The translations under genes were made by a program, and so were the position numbers. Positions 17,354 to 25,980 of a stretch of DNA of 64,000 nucleotides are shown piece by piece. This DNA is from Desulfobacteraceae bacterium Eth-SRB1 (GTDB taxonomy: Bacteria; Desulfobacterota; Desulfobacteria; Desulfobacterales; ETH-SRB1), in assembly GCA_004193555.1 (NCBI GenBank), contig RPGP01000001.1, forward strand, positions 524,156 to 588,155. Direction: 5' to 3'. Numbering within the stretch: the stretch's first letter is position 1; each line of letters starts with the position of its first letter. The notes under the pieces were generated by a model, which saw nothing but the letters and a program-made list of their open reading frames with translations, ran no database searches and was not told the origin of the DNA.

Positions 17354-17743
17354 TTATTCCAGAACTTCAACAAACCTGGAATCCAGGATCACGGGATCAT
17401 TGGTGATAATTGGCAAGTCAAGGTATCTGGCGGTTGCGGCAATAAGCCGGTCATGCAACTCGGGGATATCGTTGATCTCGGAAGCGGTTTTAAGGATCTC
17501 AAAGCTCAGCGGCTCAAACTGATAATTTTGGCTTTTGAAAAGTTCCTCGGTTTGAAGCAGGCTGATATCGATCCTGTTCTTTTCAAATAGATAGAGAACC
17601 TCCATCAAAACAATGGCAGGAATGATGATGGTTGCCTCTCCTTTGTCGGCGGATTGGAAAGCCTGATGGGATCTGTTATTGATTACCTTTTTGCCCATCA
17701 TAAATTTTACAAGGGCTTGAGTGTCGGTTACAAAACTATCCAT
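17354..17743 (-). CDS. PIN-domain (VapC-like) toxin
   Basis: The start at 17743 overlaps the antitoxin end and removes an unlikely six-residue extension. This 129-residue protein has PIN acidic residues in VTDTQALVKF (first Asp), the glutamate of VLMEVLYLFE, ELHDRLIAATARYL (third acidic site) and ITNDPVILDSR. PIN toxins are Mg-dependent RNases acting mostly on tRNA or rRNA. It is the second gene of a two-gene operon. Confidence 0.88.
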   Translation of the reverse strand: MDSFVTDTQALVKFMMGKKVINNRSHQAFQSADKGEATIIIPAIVLMEVLYLFEKNRIDISLLQTEELFKSQNYQFEPLSFEILKTASEINDIPELHDRLIAATARYLDLPIITNDPVILDSRFVEVLE

Positions 17744-17975
17744 TGCCAAACTCCTGGTCAACGTGCTTCCAGGTTTGCTGTTTAAACTCCTTCAGATCGG
17801 CAAAGTCTATATCATGCCCCTTAAGAATACCTTCAAGTTTGATTAGCTTTTTTGCTTCAAGCTTTTTCTTATGCCTCATAAAATCAATAAAATTGGCAAC
17901 AGCATCTAAATCATGTTCGGTAAATCCAAACAGCTTATTATAAATCTCATGTTTTGTTAAGGCTGCCTTATTCAT
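17736..17975 (-). CDS. Antitoxin partner of the PIN toxin at 17354
   Basis: The start at 17975 follows an AAGGAAGG site. It is a 79-residue highly charged protein (HEIYNKLFGFTEHDLDAVAN, FIDFMRHKKKLEAKKLIKL) with no helix-turn-helix I can name. Its position, size and overlap with the PIN gene define it as antitoxin. It is read directly from promoter cassette B, about 30 nt upstream. Confidence 0.75.
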   Translation of the reverse strand: MNKAALTKHEIYNKLFGFTEHDLDAVANFIDFMRHKKKLEAKKLIKLEGILKGHDIDFADLKEFKQQTWKHVDQEFGNG

Positions 17976-18005
17976 TCTTACACCTTCCTTTGGGAAAATA
18001 AATGT

Positions 18006-18035
18006 ATAATAAACCAATTTTTTCAGGAACGTCAA
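18006..18035 (-). promoter_or_regulatory. Repeated promoter cassette, copy B, driving the vapBC-like operon
   Basis: Minus strand: TTGACG (18030-18035), 18 bp, TATTAT (18006-18011), about 30 nt before the antitoxin ATG. Its upstream sequence is homologous to the other cassettes, but no miniature element is inserted here. Confidence 0.8.
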
Positions 18036-18823
18036 GAAATTTACCATTGCCCTTCTTAATCCCAATAGAGAAAATTTTGATATTTGCAAAGCACCACTGT
18101 CATTTTGCAATCCGGCGCAGAACTTACTCTAAATTATTGAGCGAACCACGCCTGGCGTGGTGTAATCAGACGGCATCCCCGCCTGCCATCGCCATGCATA
18201 CCATGTGGTGTATGCACTCCGTTGTCCGGCACTGGCAGGCAGGATGGATGCCTTGCTCCAAAATAAATGAGCAACCAGCGACACACTATGGAGCAAGCAA
18301 ACCGTGTTTGCGTTAATACGAAGGCAATCTGCCGCAGTCGGTGCAATGCAGGCAGGTTCATCTTGTTCGCGATTATCCCTCGATTACGACTCTGTGGTTT
18401 TCCTCAAGCCCTTCATACCCCCTCGCGGTGACCGCCTGCCAGGTGGTCGAACAACTCATGCTGCCGAGCAGAGACCACGATTCATGCCATATATAGATTT
18501 TAAGATAAAAAATTTCACATTTTCTTGATATTTCCCCTCACCCTGACCCTCTCCCACAAGGGGAGAGTGGAATAAGCTGTATGAAATTATTTATCTGAAA
18601 ATCTATAGCTCTGGAACTGAAAACCGAAGGCTGAAGAAAAAAAGTAGGCCGCCTTCAGCATAAAATAAAAACAAGCTTCTACTGTTTTTCCGAGACTTCG
18701 CTTGGAAAAATACTTTTGAATGAAGCAGAGACTCATCAAAAAACATTTTTTAGATTTCGTATATTCCCATTTATATATTGCCCGCATTTTGCGGTCAAGC
18801 ACTTTCTTCCGCATAATGGGCGC
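18036..18823. other. Diverged copy of the island repeat, no gene
   Basis: 18036-18110 matches the upstream part of the promoter cassette. 18256-18420 matches 24590-24820 (both contain GAGCAACCAGCGACACACTA), i.e. the right half of the island repeat. The sequence to 18823 holds a CCCTCTCCC/GGGGAGAG hairpin and nothing coding. Confidence 0.6.
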
Positions 18824-19075
18824 ATGCAAAAATCGACATTTTCTTCGCATTACGATATATTCAAGACTAAACTGGTGACCATGCGTAAAGCCGCAGGGCT
18901 GACACAAAGGCAATTGGCCAAAAGACTGAATCGGGAACATTCTTTTGTCAGCCGTATTGAGTTGGGAGAACGTCGTTTAGACGTAGTTGAGTTCTATTGG
19001 GTCTGCCGTGCTTGTGATCAAGATCCAAAATCAATCTACGATGAACTCTTAAAAGAATTCGCCAAACTCGATTGA
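18824..19075 (+). CDS. Xre-family transcriptional regulator
   Basis: The ATG at 18824 is chosen because translation upstream of it is not protein-like. This 83-residue protein is mostly one helix-turn-helix: TMRKAAGLTQRQLAKRL and HSFVSRIELGERRLDVVEF, with the recognition helix at SFVSRIE. It is the only plus-strand gene inside the TA island. It could be a solitary antitoxin-type repressor; no partner toxin is adjacent. Confidence 0.85.
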   Translation: MQKSTFSSHYDIFKTKLVTMRKAAGLTQRQLAKRLNREHSFVSRIELGERRLDVVEFYWVCRACDQDPKSIYDELLKEFAKLD

Positions 19076-19127
19076 CGCAAAAAAAATCACAACATTTTCC
19101 TTCCGGGCTACTTTCTTTAACGCCTTT

Positions 19128-19310
19128 ATAAAACCAGTAGTATATTATTGTTTATATCGCCGGTTATTACAGGTGTATCTGAATTTGCAGTGTGGGGCAG
19201 AATTAATGACAGCGTAAAAAGAAGAAAGGAGAAAAGTAATATTATTGGATGTGTGCTTTTTGAGTTTTTTATTAGCACAGCAACCTCCGATAAAACCCGA
19301 TTGTCATTTT
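19128..19310 (-). pseudogene. Small signal-peptide/dockerin family gene, copy B
   Basis: The signal peptide and the SDTPVITGDINNN loop are readable, then the sequence jumps to the tail seen in copy A (TAATAATATACTACTGG region). This is an internal deletion. Confidence 0.65.
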
Positions 19311-19322
19311 GATAGCAGGAAC

Positions 19323-19464
19323 GTAACTACTCCGGCGGATAGGCTGAATGCTGAAGGCTGAAGACTGTTAGGAAAAAGCGCATTCTCTTCTGACCCCTTC
19401 AGCCATGCCGGAGGCATGCAAGCTTCAGACTAAACAGCTTCAGCCTGACTGCGTGAGCAGCTAC
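19323..19464. mobile_element. Miniature element, 142-bp copy, with 8-bp direct flanks
   Basis: Ends GTAACTACTCCGG and GCGTGAGCAGCTAC. GCAGGAAC is on both sides (19315-19322 and 19465-19472). Confidence 0.85.
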
Positions 19465-19483
19465 GCAGGAACTTATAAATTTT

Positions 19484-19513
19484 ATTATAGACCTATTTTC
19501 CCTGGAACGTCAA
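19484..19513 (-). promoter_or_regulatory. Repeated promoter cassette, copy C
   Basis: Minus strand: TTGACG (19508-19513), 18 bp, TATAAT (19484-19489). It points through the miniature element into dockerin remnant B. Confidence 0.75.
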
Positions 19514-19585
19514 GAAATTTACCCTTGCCCTGAAATTCCGATATAAGGATTAAACAAAGAAATTTTGATTCCCTGAAAATATTTT

Positions 19586-20046
19586 TTAAATTTTTGCCTG
19601 GTAATTGTCAGCGGGCGGCATGCCGGTATATTTGGTATAAATTGTGTCCGATTGATATATAGATAGTTCTTTAGCAGTCTTACGGACTGGAACATTGGCC
19701 AATATAAAGACTTCATGGGATGGACAAATCCCAAAGTGTGAGCCCACGAAAACGATCAGTTTGTTCCGGTTAAGTATCTTCAGCTTTCGGCGATACATTT
19801 GCCAAGTAGTCTGTTTTCCCAAGGCTTCTAATTTTAATTGGTCCCCTGCCATTTCAAGAAAGCAGTGGTGAGCGCTTTCATGACCATTACCATATAGGCG
19901 TGTACACAAACACCATCTTTGGTTTTTTTCGGTGGGTGCATAAGGTGCCAGTTCTGTTTGACCTCACGAAAAAGTTTGTTTTCTATAAGGCTGCGATCAT
20001 CATAACGATTAAAAGCTATGAATGAACAGAAAAATGGGGTCTTCAT
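19586..20046 (-). pseudogene. Transposase (DDE type) C-terminal remnant, frameshifted
   Basis: The first frame reads RSLIENKLFREVKQNWHLMH, PPKKTKDGVCVHAYM and ALTTAFLKWQ. The sequence continues in another frame from about 19850 as GDQLKLEALGKQTTWQMYRR and LKILNRNKLIVFVG, then HEVFILANVPVRK. This order matches the C-terminal part of a DDE transposase family with the ENxLFREHKQxWHL motif. The N-terminus is missing and no terminal repeats were found. Confidence 0.65.
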
Positions 20047-20274
20047 TAAAAATCAACAGATTTTATCTTTTCAACAAAAGATGCGGATAGTTTTTTTAGC
20101 ATAAAAGCGGGTTTGAGGGAAGACCCATGATTTTATGCGTTTCTATCTTTTTATTTAATAGGACAGGATTAACGGGATAGGCAGGACATTTTATTTTTTA
20201 TTTTCATAACTTCCCTCCTGCCTGCAATGCTTCGCAACGCGAGGCGGGCGGGGATGAAAGTGATGAAGAATAAT

Positions 20275-20708
20275 CTATATTTCTTCTGGTGGATGCGTTC
20301 CCATTATATAGAGTACTCGTCGCAAGTTGATAAGCCCGTCTCTATTCAGACATAGCGCTCCCACGGTAGCACGTCCGATAGGTGTCAATCCGATGATTAA
20401 AGTGTGCAATCTTCATTCCATGCAAAATGGTCACACCATTGCTGTAACCTTGGATGATACAAGGGAACAATATCTCCAATTACAGGATCGCGCCCTTTTG
20501 TTTTTGTGTACTTATGGTTGTTACAACCCTGACAAGCTAAAGCCAGATTTTCAAGCTCTGTTTTACCACCGCGAGAGCGAGGCACAATGTGTTCAACTGA
20601 AAAGGGCTGCATAGCAAAATGCACTTGGCTCCGGCAATATTCACAACAGCCTTTAGCTCGTTCCACTACATCATGTTTTTCTTGGGAGGTGATGTGTTTT
20701 TCAGGCAT
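20275..20708 (-). pseudogene. HNH endonuclease, frameshifted near the C-terminus
   Basis: The main frame (20397-20708) has the zinc-type HNH core: CCEYCRSQ, VEHIVPRSRGGKTELENLAL and CQGCNNHKYTKT. It stops at NEDCTL. One base further, the family's usual ending continues as IIGLTPIGRATVGALCLNRD and LINLRRVLYIMG to a stop at 20275. A one-base insertion near 20400 therefore truncates the last ~40 residues. The catalytic core is whole, so a shortened active enzyme is conceivable. It overlaps its upstream neighbour by 8 nt. Confidence 0.75.
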
Positions 20709-21102
20709 AAGCGGGAGGCTGTATCCCCATATTTTCCATCAGTTCGGTAAGAGAAACTTTTCGATAACGTGCCAATTCTGATAGATATTGCATACGCTGA
20801 GCTTCCAGGTTTTCGATTTGGTCTGTTAAGCGCAACAATTCGCTATATTCTTCTGAACTTAGTGACTCATCCCGCCTTTTATCAATTAGTTCATCATATC
20901 GTTTCTGAACTTCTACCGGCAATCCTTGATTAATTTTCACTATAAATTGGGCTTCGGTTTGTGACAATCTGTGAACAAGGCGTTGTGCCCGGAGATTGAT
21001 GACCTGAGAAACAAATTGTTCTATCTCATGCTTGTTCAATTGACCGACGGCTTTCAACAAATTATCTGTAGATAACTCTGTTTCTACTTTAACGATTGCC
21101 AT
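20701..21102 (-). CDS. Conserved hypothetical protein paired with the HNH gene
   Basis: The start at 21102 follows a GAGGA site. This 133-residue protein is helical and charged (VETELSTDNLLKAVGQLNKH, LSSEEYSELLRLTDQIENLE) and probably coiled-coil in its second half. The overlap with the HNH gene shows co-translation. I do not recognise a named family; the pair resembles other HNH loci where a small helical protein precedes the nuclease. Confidence 0.7.
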   Translation of the reverse strand: MAIVKVETELSTDNLLKAVGQLNKHEIEQFVSQVINLRAQRLVHRLSQTEAQFIVKINQGLPVEVQKRYDELIDKRRDESLSSEEYSELLRLTDQIENLEAQRMQYLSELARYRKVSLTELMENMGIQPPAYA

Positions 21103-21248
21103 TTTTATATCCTCAAACAAACGAATTAGATTAATACATCTGTCTTCTTTTCAGGGTATCCGCTTTTATTTTTTAACGTTTTATCCCAACAGTCCATAAT
21201 TTGCAAATAATTTATCGCAAGATAAAACTTTCCTCAGACAACATAAGG

Positions 21249-21570
21249 GACATCCTATAATCCTTCTGTCAAGCATAAAACATGCATTTTTTAATAAACG
21301 AATTCAATAAGATAGGAGAGCGGCTAATTTCTGGGCGTACTTCTCCTTATAGAACCTACGGGACGTTCGTGCAGAACGTGCACAAAATCAAGCATAGCTT
21401 TTCCCCTACCTTTCTAATGGATATATTCTGTAATTTGAGTCCATACTTTTATGCAATCTCTAAAAGTTGAATTTTCAGTTACAACATCTTCCAGGTTCAC
21501 AATGCCATTATTGTTTATATCGCCGGTTATTACAGGTGGATTTGAATTTGCAGTGTGGGGCAGAATTAAA
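21249..21570. repeat. About 0.32-kb direct repeat, copy 1
   Basis: It matches 23666-23970 in the same orientation with small indels. The two copies enclose the UPF0175/DUF3368 and Phd/PIN modules. Its right half is a dockerin-gene remnant. Confidence 0.85.
21416..21570 (-). pseudogene. Small signal-peptide/dockerin family gene, copy C (dockerin part)
   Basis: It reads NPPVITGDINNNGIVNLEDV then VTENSTFRDCIKV and WTQITEYIH stop. This shows the probable natural C-terminus of the short family members. The signal peptide is missing. Confidence 0.65.
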
Positions 21571-21583
21571 AAGTGCGTACGGG

Positions 21584-21632
21584 ACGTTGTTACCTTCTGA
21601 CCTTATTGCAAATATTCCCCTAATTTTTTGTT
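21584..21632. repeat. Short direct repeat bracketing a TA module, copy 1
   Basis: The motif ACGTTGTTACCTTCT ... CCCCTAATTTTTTGTT recurs at 22628-22672. The pair brackets the UPF0175/DUF3368 module 21794-22569. Confidence 0.8.
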
Positions 21633-21793
21633 ATTGTCATACAAGTTAAATAAATGCAAAACCGGATTTCACCCCCAGTACGATAGTGCCTGCCTACAAG
21701 GCGGGATAAATCTTAAATATTACTTATTCGAGCCTTGATCTTGCCCGCTTTTCTTTTCAGCTTTTTAAGTTTCTCCCGAGGATTGTCCCCATT

Positions 21794-22279
21794 TTACGCT
21801 TCACCCGCCTTTTTTAATGTTTTCTCAATTATTTTATCACTGATTCTGAACTTCTTTATTATGAGTTCATCAACGAGAGGCCGAACTTCATGAATTAGGC
21901 CGAGGTTCTTGGCCAAAATGAACAGGCCGAGCAATCCCATTATTTCAAAACCAGCGATGACGGCACTCTTTCTGGCCTTTTCCTCATCCAGTAATATCAG
22001 ATCGGCCTCCAGTTCTCTGGCCAGAACAAGAACTTCAGCCTCCCCCTTTTCAAGACTACCCAGCAGAAAAGCTACCTGTATTTTGTCCTTAACCGGCTTT
22101 GGCTCAATCCAGACAGCTTCTTTTATGACTTTAGATCCGGGTTTTCCTTTGCCCCTTTCCACTACTTCCTTAAAGACCTCTTCAGGGATAAAAACCCTGG
22201 AAAATGTTTCTTTGAGCAGGTCTAATCTCCCTATTTTTACCAACCCAATCAGGATTGTGGAATCACTGACAACAATCAT
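21794..22279 (-). CDS. DUF3368 PIN-like toxin
   Basis: This 161-residue protein begins VSDSTILIGLVKIGRLDLLK with the first PIN aspartate. It then shows IPEEVFKEVVERGKGKPGSK, GEAEVLVLARELEADLILLD with EExA, and the terminal FRISDKIIEKTLKKAG, all typical of DUF3368. The ATGA overlap with the upstream UPF0175 gene indicates coupled translation. A second pair of the same type is at 26483-27273. Confidence 0.88.
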   Translation of the reverse strand: MIVVSDSTILIGLVKIGRLDLLKETFSRVFIPEEVFKEVVERGKGKPGSKVIKEAVWIEPKPVKDKIQVAFLLGSLEKGEAEVLVLARELEADLILLDEEKARKSAVIAGFEIMGLLGLFILAKNLGLIHEVRPLVDELIIKKFRISDKIIEKTLKKAGEA

Positions 22280-22569
22280 TTTTTGAGCCTTTCGGAAAGG
22301 TTATCAGCGGTTTCAAACTCACGTTTCATTTCATCCTGATCATAATCAACAACCGGAACACCATTATCGCTAAGATATTCTATGAAATCCCATTTAGAAA
22401 GACCTGAGAGTTCAGACGCCCTCCCCAATGAAAGAACTTTTTCCTTGAAACATTTCAGTGCGAAAAGCTTCCTTGATTCTCTAGCTATTTTTTCCTTAGT
22501 CAACCCAGAGGCAGAAAGGGAAAGGTATAGCTTTTCCGGTAAATCTATAACGGCCTGGACATTCCCCAT
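22276..22569 (-). CDS. UPF0175 family antitoxin
   Basis: This 97-residue protein contains the UPF0175 helix-turn-helix: FKEKVLSLGRASELSGLSKW, then DFIEYLSDNGVPVVDYDQDE. It is the usual partner of DUF3368 toxins and probably the DNA-binding autoregulator. It ends in the ATGA overlap with the toxin. Confidence 0.88.
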   Translation of the reverse strand: MGNVQAVIDLPEKLYLSLSASGLTKEKIARESRKLFALKCFKEKVLSLGRASELSGLSKWDFIEYLSDNGVPVVDYDQDEMKREFETADNLSERLKK

Positions 22570-22627
22570 TTTTTTATCCCCACTTTACACAATTTTATGT
22601 TCAATATATTATTTTTCTCCGGGGGTA

Positions 22628-22672
22628 ACGTTGTTACCTTCTTATTGCAAATATCCCCCTAATTTTTTGTTT
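22628..22672. repeat. Short direct repeat bracketing a TA module, copy 2
   Basis: Partner of 21584-21632. Confidence 0.8.
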
Positions 22673-22720
22673 TCGCTTTCTCCAGCAAGTCACCACCTGT
22701 TTTTATATTCTGTCCAAATT

Positions 22721-23110
22721 TCACCAGAAAAGTTTAACAGCATAATCCGTGAATGCTCGATCTTTGCTGACTAAAGCCAGGTTTTCTTCAATTGCCTGAG
22801 AAATTAATAATCTATCGAAAGGGTCGCTGTGATGCATTGGCAAATTGTCTAACATAAAAATATGATTTGGCGAAACAGGCAGAATTTGCAAATTGTTAAT
22901 ATTTTGCTGATTTTCAACCAAATCTTTCAATGAGCGCTTTAGTTTCAATTTTCCGAGCTGCATCTTGATTTGCATTTCCCATATACTTACAATGCTCAGG
23001 ATTAAACGGTTGGCACGGTTTTCACAGGCATCGAGCGCTTTTTCTGATAGTTTGTCGGGTTCGCCTGACCACCTGCGGATAAAAACGTGAGTATCAAGCA
23101 ACAGTTTCAT
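22721..23110 (-). CDS. PIN-domain toxin, PilT/VapC type
   Basis: This 129-residue protein starts LLLDTHVFIRRW (first Asp) and has LSIVSIWEMQIKMQLGKL (conserved Glu) and MHHSDPFDRLLISQAI (third acidic cluster), then LVSKDRAF. It is the PIN subgroup paired with Phd/YefM antitoxins. The ATGA overlap with the upstream gene couples translation. Confidence 0.93.
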   Translation of the reverse strand: MKLLLDTHVFIRRWSGEPDKLSEKALDACENRANRLILSIVSIWEMQIKMQLGKLKLKRSLKDLVENQQNINNLQILPVSPNHIFMLDNLPMHHSDPFDRLLISQAIEENLALVSKDRAFTDYAVKLFW

Positions 23111-23343
23111 TTTTCTCCTAACCAGAATGCATCAGATAAAGGCTTGTCAAAATCTTCACTTGTCCAGATTTCACCCTTATTCAGACCTGCTATTCTCTTT
23201 TTCCCGAACTTGGAAATTGCCGTTAATTTTGCAAAAGGTTTGTTGTCTTTTTTAATAATGATATCGTCACCTTTTGAAATTAAGAGCAACAATTCAGGCA
23301 ACTGTTTTTGCATTTCATGTGATGTTACAACCCTTGTAGACAT
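23107..23343 (-). CDS. Phd/YefM-type antitoxin
   Basis: The start at 23343 is set by the GGAGG site 5 nt upstream; the longer frame runs through non-coding sequence. The 78-residue protein has the Phd fold: VVTSHEMQKQLPELLLLISK then GDDIIIKKDNKPFAKL. Its basic and acidic C-terminus would wrap the PIN toxin. Confidence 0.9.
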   Translation of the reverse strand: MSTRVVTSHEMQKQLPELLLLISKGDDIIIKKDNKPFAKLTAISKFGKKRIAGLNKGEIWTSEDFDKPLSDAFWLGEK

Positions 23344-23561
23344 ATAGCCTCCTCTCAGGGTTATCGGCTTATGCGTTCCCACGCTGGAGCGTGGGAACGA
23401 GGTAAAATATAAATAACCCCTTAATATTACACTAAGAACTGTTGGCATTTTCTCGTTTTTCAAAGGATTTGTCAACACATACTTTCAAAAGTGCCTGACC
23501 GCCGTTTTCGTTTTTCCTACCGGCAGCAACTTGGCTACTTTTATATTAGGCTGAAAAGAAC

Positions 23562-23638
23562 ATCCTTAAATACTTAAATAACTCAATCGTCCAGATGACA
23601 GCCTGCTTCTTTCGCTATCTTCTCTCCTCTTTTTACTG
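23562..23638. repeat. 77-bp direct repeat, copy 2
   Basis: Partner of 11973-12049, same orientation. Confidence 0.8.
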
Positions 23639-23665
23639 GGGAAAACCTACTGGGAAAACCTACGA

Positions 23666-23970
23666 GACATCCTATAATCCTTCTGTCAAGCATAAAACAT
23701 GCATTTTTTAATAAACGAATTCAATAAGATAGGAGAGCAGCTAATTTCTGGACGTACTTATCCTTATAGAACCTACGTTCGTGCAGAACGTGCACAAAAT
23801 CAAGCATAGCTTTTCCCCTACCTTTCTAATGGATATATTCTGTAATTTGAGTCGATACTTTTATGCAATATTTCAAAGTTGATTTTTCAGTTACAACATC
23901 TTCCAGGTTCACAAGGTCATTATTGTTTATCGCCAATTTTTACAGGTGGATTTGCGTTAGAGTTACAGGG
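23666..23970. repeat. About 0.32-kb direct repeat, copy 2
   Basis: Partner of 21249-21570. Confidence 0.85.
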
Positions 23971-24085
23971 CAGAATTAATGACAGCGTCAAAAGAAGAAG
24001 GGAGAAAAGTAATATTATTGGATGTGTGCTTTTTGAGTTTTTTACCATCACAGCGACCTCCGATAAAACCCGATTGTCATTTTGA
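23828..24085 (-). pseudogene. Small signal-peptide/dockerin family gene, copy D
   Basis: The signal peptide, then SNANPPVKIGD, a frameshift, then NNNDLVNLEDVVTEKSTLKY and CIKVSTQITEYIH stop. It is nearly complete but broken once. Confidence 0.7.
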
Positions 24086-24095
24086 TAGCAGGAAC

Positions 24096-24230
24096 GTAAC
24101 TACTCAGGCGGATAGGCTGAAGGCTGAAGACTGTCAGGAAAAAGCGCATTCTCTTCTGACCCCTTCAGCCATGCCGGAGGCATGCAAGCTTCAGTCTAAA
24201 CAGCTTCAGCCTGACTACGTGAGTAGTTAC
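24096..24230. mobile_element. Miniature element, 135-bp copy with perfect ends and 8-bp duplication
   Basis: Ends GTAACTACTCA and TGAGTAGTTAC are perfect inverted repeats of 11 bp. GCAGGAAC flanks both sides (24088-24095, 24231-24238). This is the best-preserved copy. The interior carries nested GGCTGAAGGCTGAAG and CTTCAGCC stretches and no ORF. Confidence 0.9.
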
Positions 24231-24249
24231 GCAGGAACTTATAAATTTT

Positions 24250-24279
24250 ATTATAGGCCAATTTCTCCTGAAACGTCAA
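24250..24279 (-). promoter_or_regulatory. Repeated promoter cassette, copy D
   Basis: Minus strand: TTGACG (24274-24279), 18 bp, TATAAT (24250-24255). Confidence 0.75.
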
Positions 24280-25246
24280 GAAATTTACCCTTGCCCTTCT
24301 AATCCCCATAGACAATATTTTGATATTTACAAAGCGCCCCCGTCGTTTTGATAGCCCCGGAGTTCTATGGAATCCTAATACATCACGGATGCCGGCACTA
24401 TGCCCAACAAAGCAGCCCCATCTTCGTCGCTGTATTCAATACGGGTTCCATAATTCTTATACTTCATAGTCTTCATGGCTTCAGCCCTGCTTGTTTTAAA
24501 AATTACGGCTTGCACTCCGAGTGCCGGGAATAAGGCCTCAATACGCTGCCATTTCAAGCTGGCAGGAACAGGTTTGCCGACTTAGGGCTCGCTCAAAAAT
24601 AAACGAGCAACCAGCGACACACTATGGAGCAAGCAAACCGTGTTTGCATAAACGTGACGGCATCATGGATGCCTTGATCCATACTATGGGACACGGAACA
24701 TAGGAGACGTTGGCACTCTGTCACTGCTGCCCATTTTCGGTGCAGTGCAGGCAGATTCATCTTGTTCGGTATCATCCCTTGATTACGACTTTGTGGTTCT
24801 CCTCAAGCCCTTCATACCCCAGATATTTTATCTGAACAAGAGCTTGCTAAAGTAATTACCCTGCTCAAAAGAACAAATTAAAAGATGAACGTCCAACATC
24901 GAACATCGAATAATGATGTCGCTTCGCTCTTCAAATTATTTTAAAATCGAAGAACTGAAATAAAACATAATTTTATAATTTCCTATACAACAAGAAGCAA
25001 AGAAGATATCAAAATGGGCTATCAGTTTTTAAAAAACCTCTTTGAGCAGATAGAGAAAAATTACCGTCCAAAAGATACACCCAAAAAACCAAAATCGCCG
25101 AGGAGAGGCATAAAATAGGGGATGTTCATTGGATTATTGGTTATTTTTACTCCAGCAATGAAAAACACGTTCATAAATAAGTAAGTAACACGGGCTGTTT
25201 CGGGGGCACACTCAAGGGCTGACCCCAGATCCCCACTTGTAGCGCT

Positions 25247-25516
25247 TCAAGCGGGAATTCCTGAGTTGGGGTTCGCTTTGACTTTCTCAAATAGCCATTC
25301 ATTAATTAGAACACTTTCAGCCTTATTCAGCGTTTTTGCTCTGTTCTTAATCATGGCATATAAATCCATGTCGATCCCTACATACTTTCTCTTTTTTAAT
25401 ACGAATTGCATCTTTTTTTCTTCCTGAATATCATCAAACTCCTCAAAGTCATGTTCATCCCAAAAATCAGATGCTTCATATACTGACATATCTCTTATAT
25501 TTTCACTTTTTTCCAT
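25247..25516 (-). CDS. brnA: BrnA/CopG-like antitoxin
   Basis: The start at 25516 has an AAGGAG site inside the end of the toxin gene. The 89-residue protein has the acidic SVYEASDFWDEHDFEEFDD block and a ribbon-helix-helix-like end (KRKYVGIDMDLYAMIKNRAK). It follows the toxin, as brnA does in brnTA. Its similarity to named BrnA proteins is moderate; position and partner make the case. Confidence 0.75.
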   Translation of the reverse strand: MEKSENIRDMSVYEASDFWDEHDFEEFDDIQEEKKMQFVLKKRKYVGIDMDLYAMIKNRAKTLNKAESVLINEWLFEKVKANPNSGIPA

Positions 25517-25790
25517 ACCGTCTCCTTTCACCTGGACTCATATCCCTGGCGCTAACTATAAGAGCCTTATTCCCGAGTTTCTTGATAAAAAAGATCGATA
25601 AATATCTTCCATTAGCGGTTTTACCAAGCGCATTATACAAATGTTCTCCTTCGACCCTGCCCTTTTCTTTCTTGAATATCCTGCAGTTTCCACGTAAAAC
25701 TTCTTCTACTTCGGAAGGTAAAACATTATGCTTCCATGCAAGTTTTTCAAGTATCTTGTCGAGCCATACAATATCATCTATAATAATCAT
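25503..25790 (-). CDS. brnT: BrnT-like RelE-fold toxin
   Basis: This 95-residue protein contains VWLDKILEKLAWKHNVLPSE, LYNALGKTANGRYLSIFFI and the terminal ALIVSARDMSPGERRRYGKK, the conserved end of BrnT ribonuclease toxins. It is the first gene of the pair and overlaps the antitoxin by 14 nt. Confidence 0.85.
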   Translation of the reverse strand: MIIIDDIVWLDKILEKLAWKHNVLPSEVEEVLRGNCRIFKKEKGRVEGEHLYNALGKTANGRYLSIFFIKKLGNKALIVSARDMSPGERRRYGKK

Positions 25791-25824
25791 GCATTCTCCC
25801 TCTATCTATTATGAAAAACCTACG

Positions 25825-25935
25825 TTCATTCCGAGCGTGCATGGCTTGTTTTGCAGATCTTTAACATTAACAATCGGTTTTTACATCTGATGAACATAAC
25901 TCAAGTTTCGCACCCTTAATTTCTAAGCAATGTCA
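25825..25935. repeat. 111-bp direct repeat, copy 1
   Basis: It recurs at 30353-30463 in the same orientation with about five mismatches. Confidence 0.85.
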
Positions 25936-25980
25936 AGGCTGTAACTGGCCGAATTAATTTGTCAAGTCCCCCTATCCTTT

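Larger units (their letters stand above)
19076..19585. other. Dockerin remnant, miniature element and promoter cassette C
   Basis: There is no intact gene; the contents are given in the separate entries for 19128, 19323 and 19484. Confidence 0.7.
24088..25121. repeat. 1.0-kb island repeat, copy 1
   Basis: It matches 28431-29471 with only a handful of differences by eye; the part after the miniature element is 891 bp in both. It contains a promoter cassette, a 60-codon minus-strand frame (24375-24557) and a plus-strand gene end near 25000-25118 (FLKNLFEQIEKNYRPKDTPK then PKSPRRGIK stop) that has no beginning. Confidence 0.92.
23344..25246. other. 1.9-kb repeat-only stretch
   Basis: It contains two dispersed direct repeats, dockerin remnant D, a miniature element, promoter cassette D and the 1-kb island repeat, all entered separately. 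I see no intact gene. Confidence 0.7.

Noticed and set aside
18587-18940. A 117-codon minus-strand frame over the Xre gene
   Set aside because: It is antisense to the clear helix-turn-helix gene and has no motif.
24980-25118. An ORF end (FLKNLFEQIEKNYRPKDTPK...) in both 1-kb repeats
   Set aside because: It is protein-like but has no upstream coding part in either copy; kept as part of the repeat rather than as a gene.
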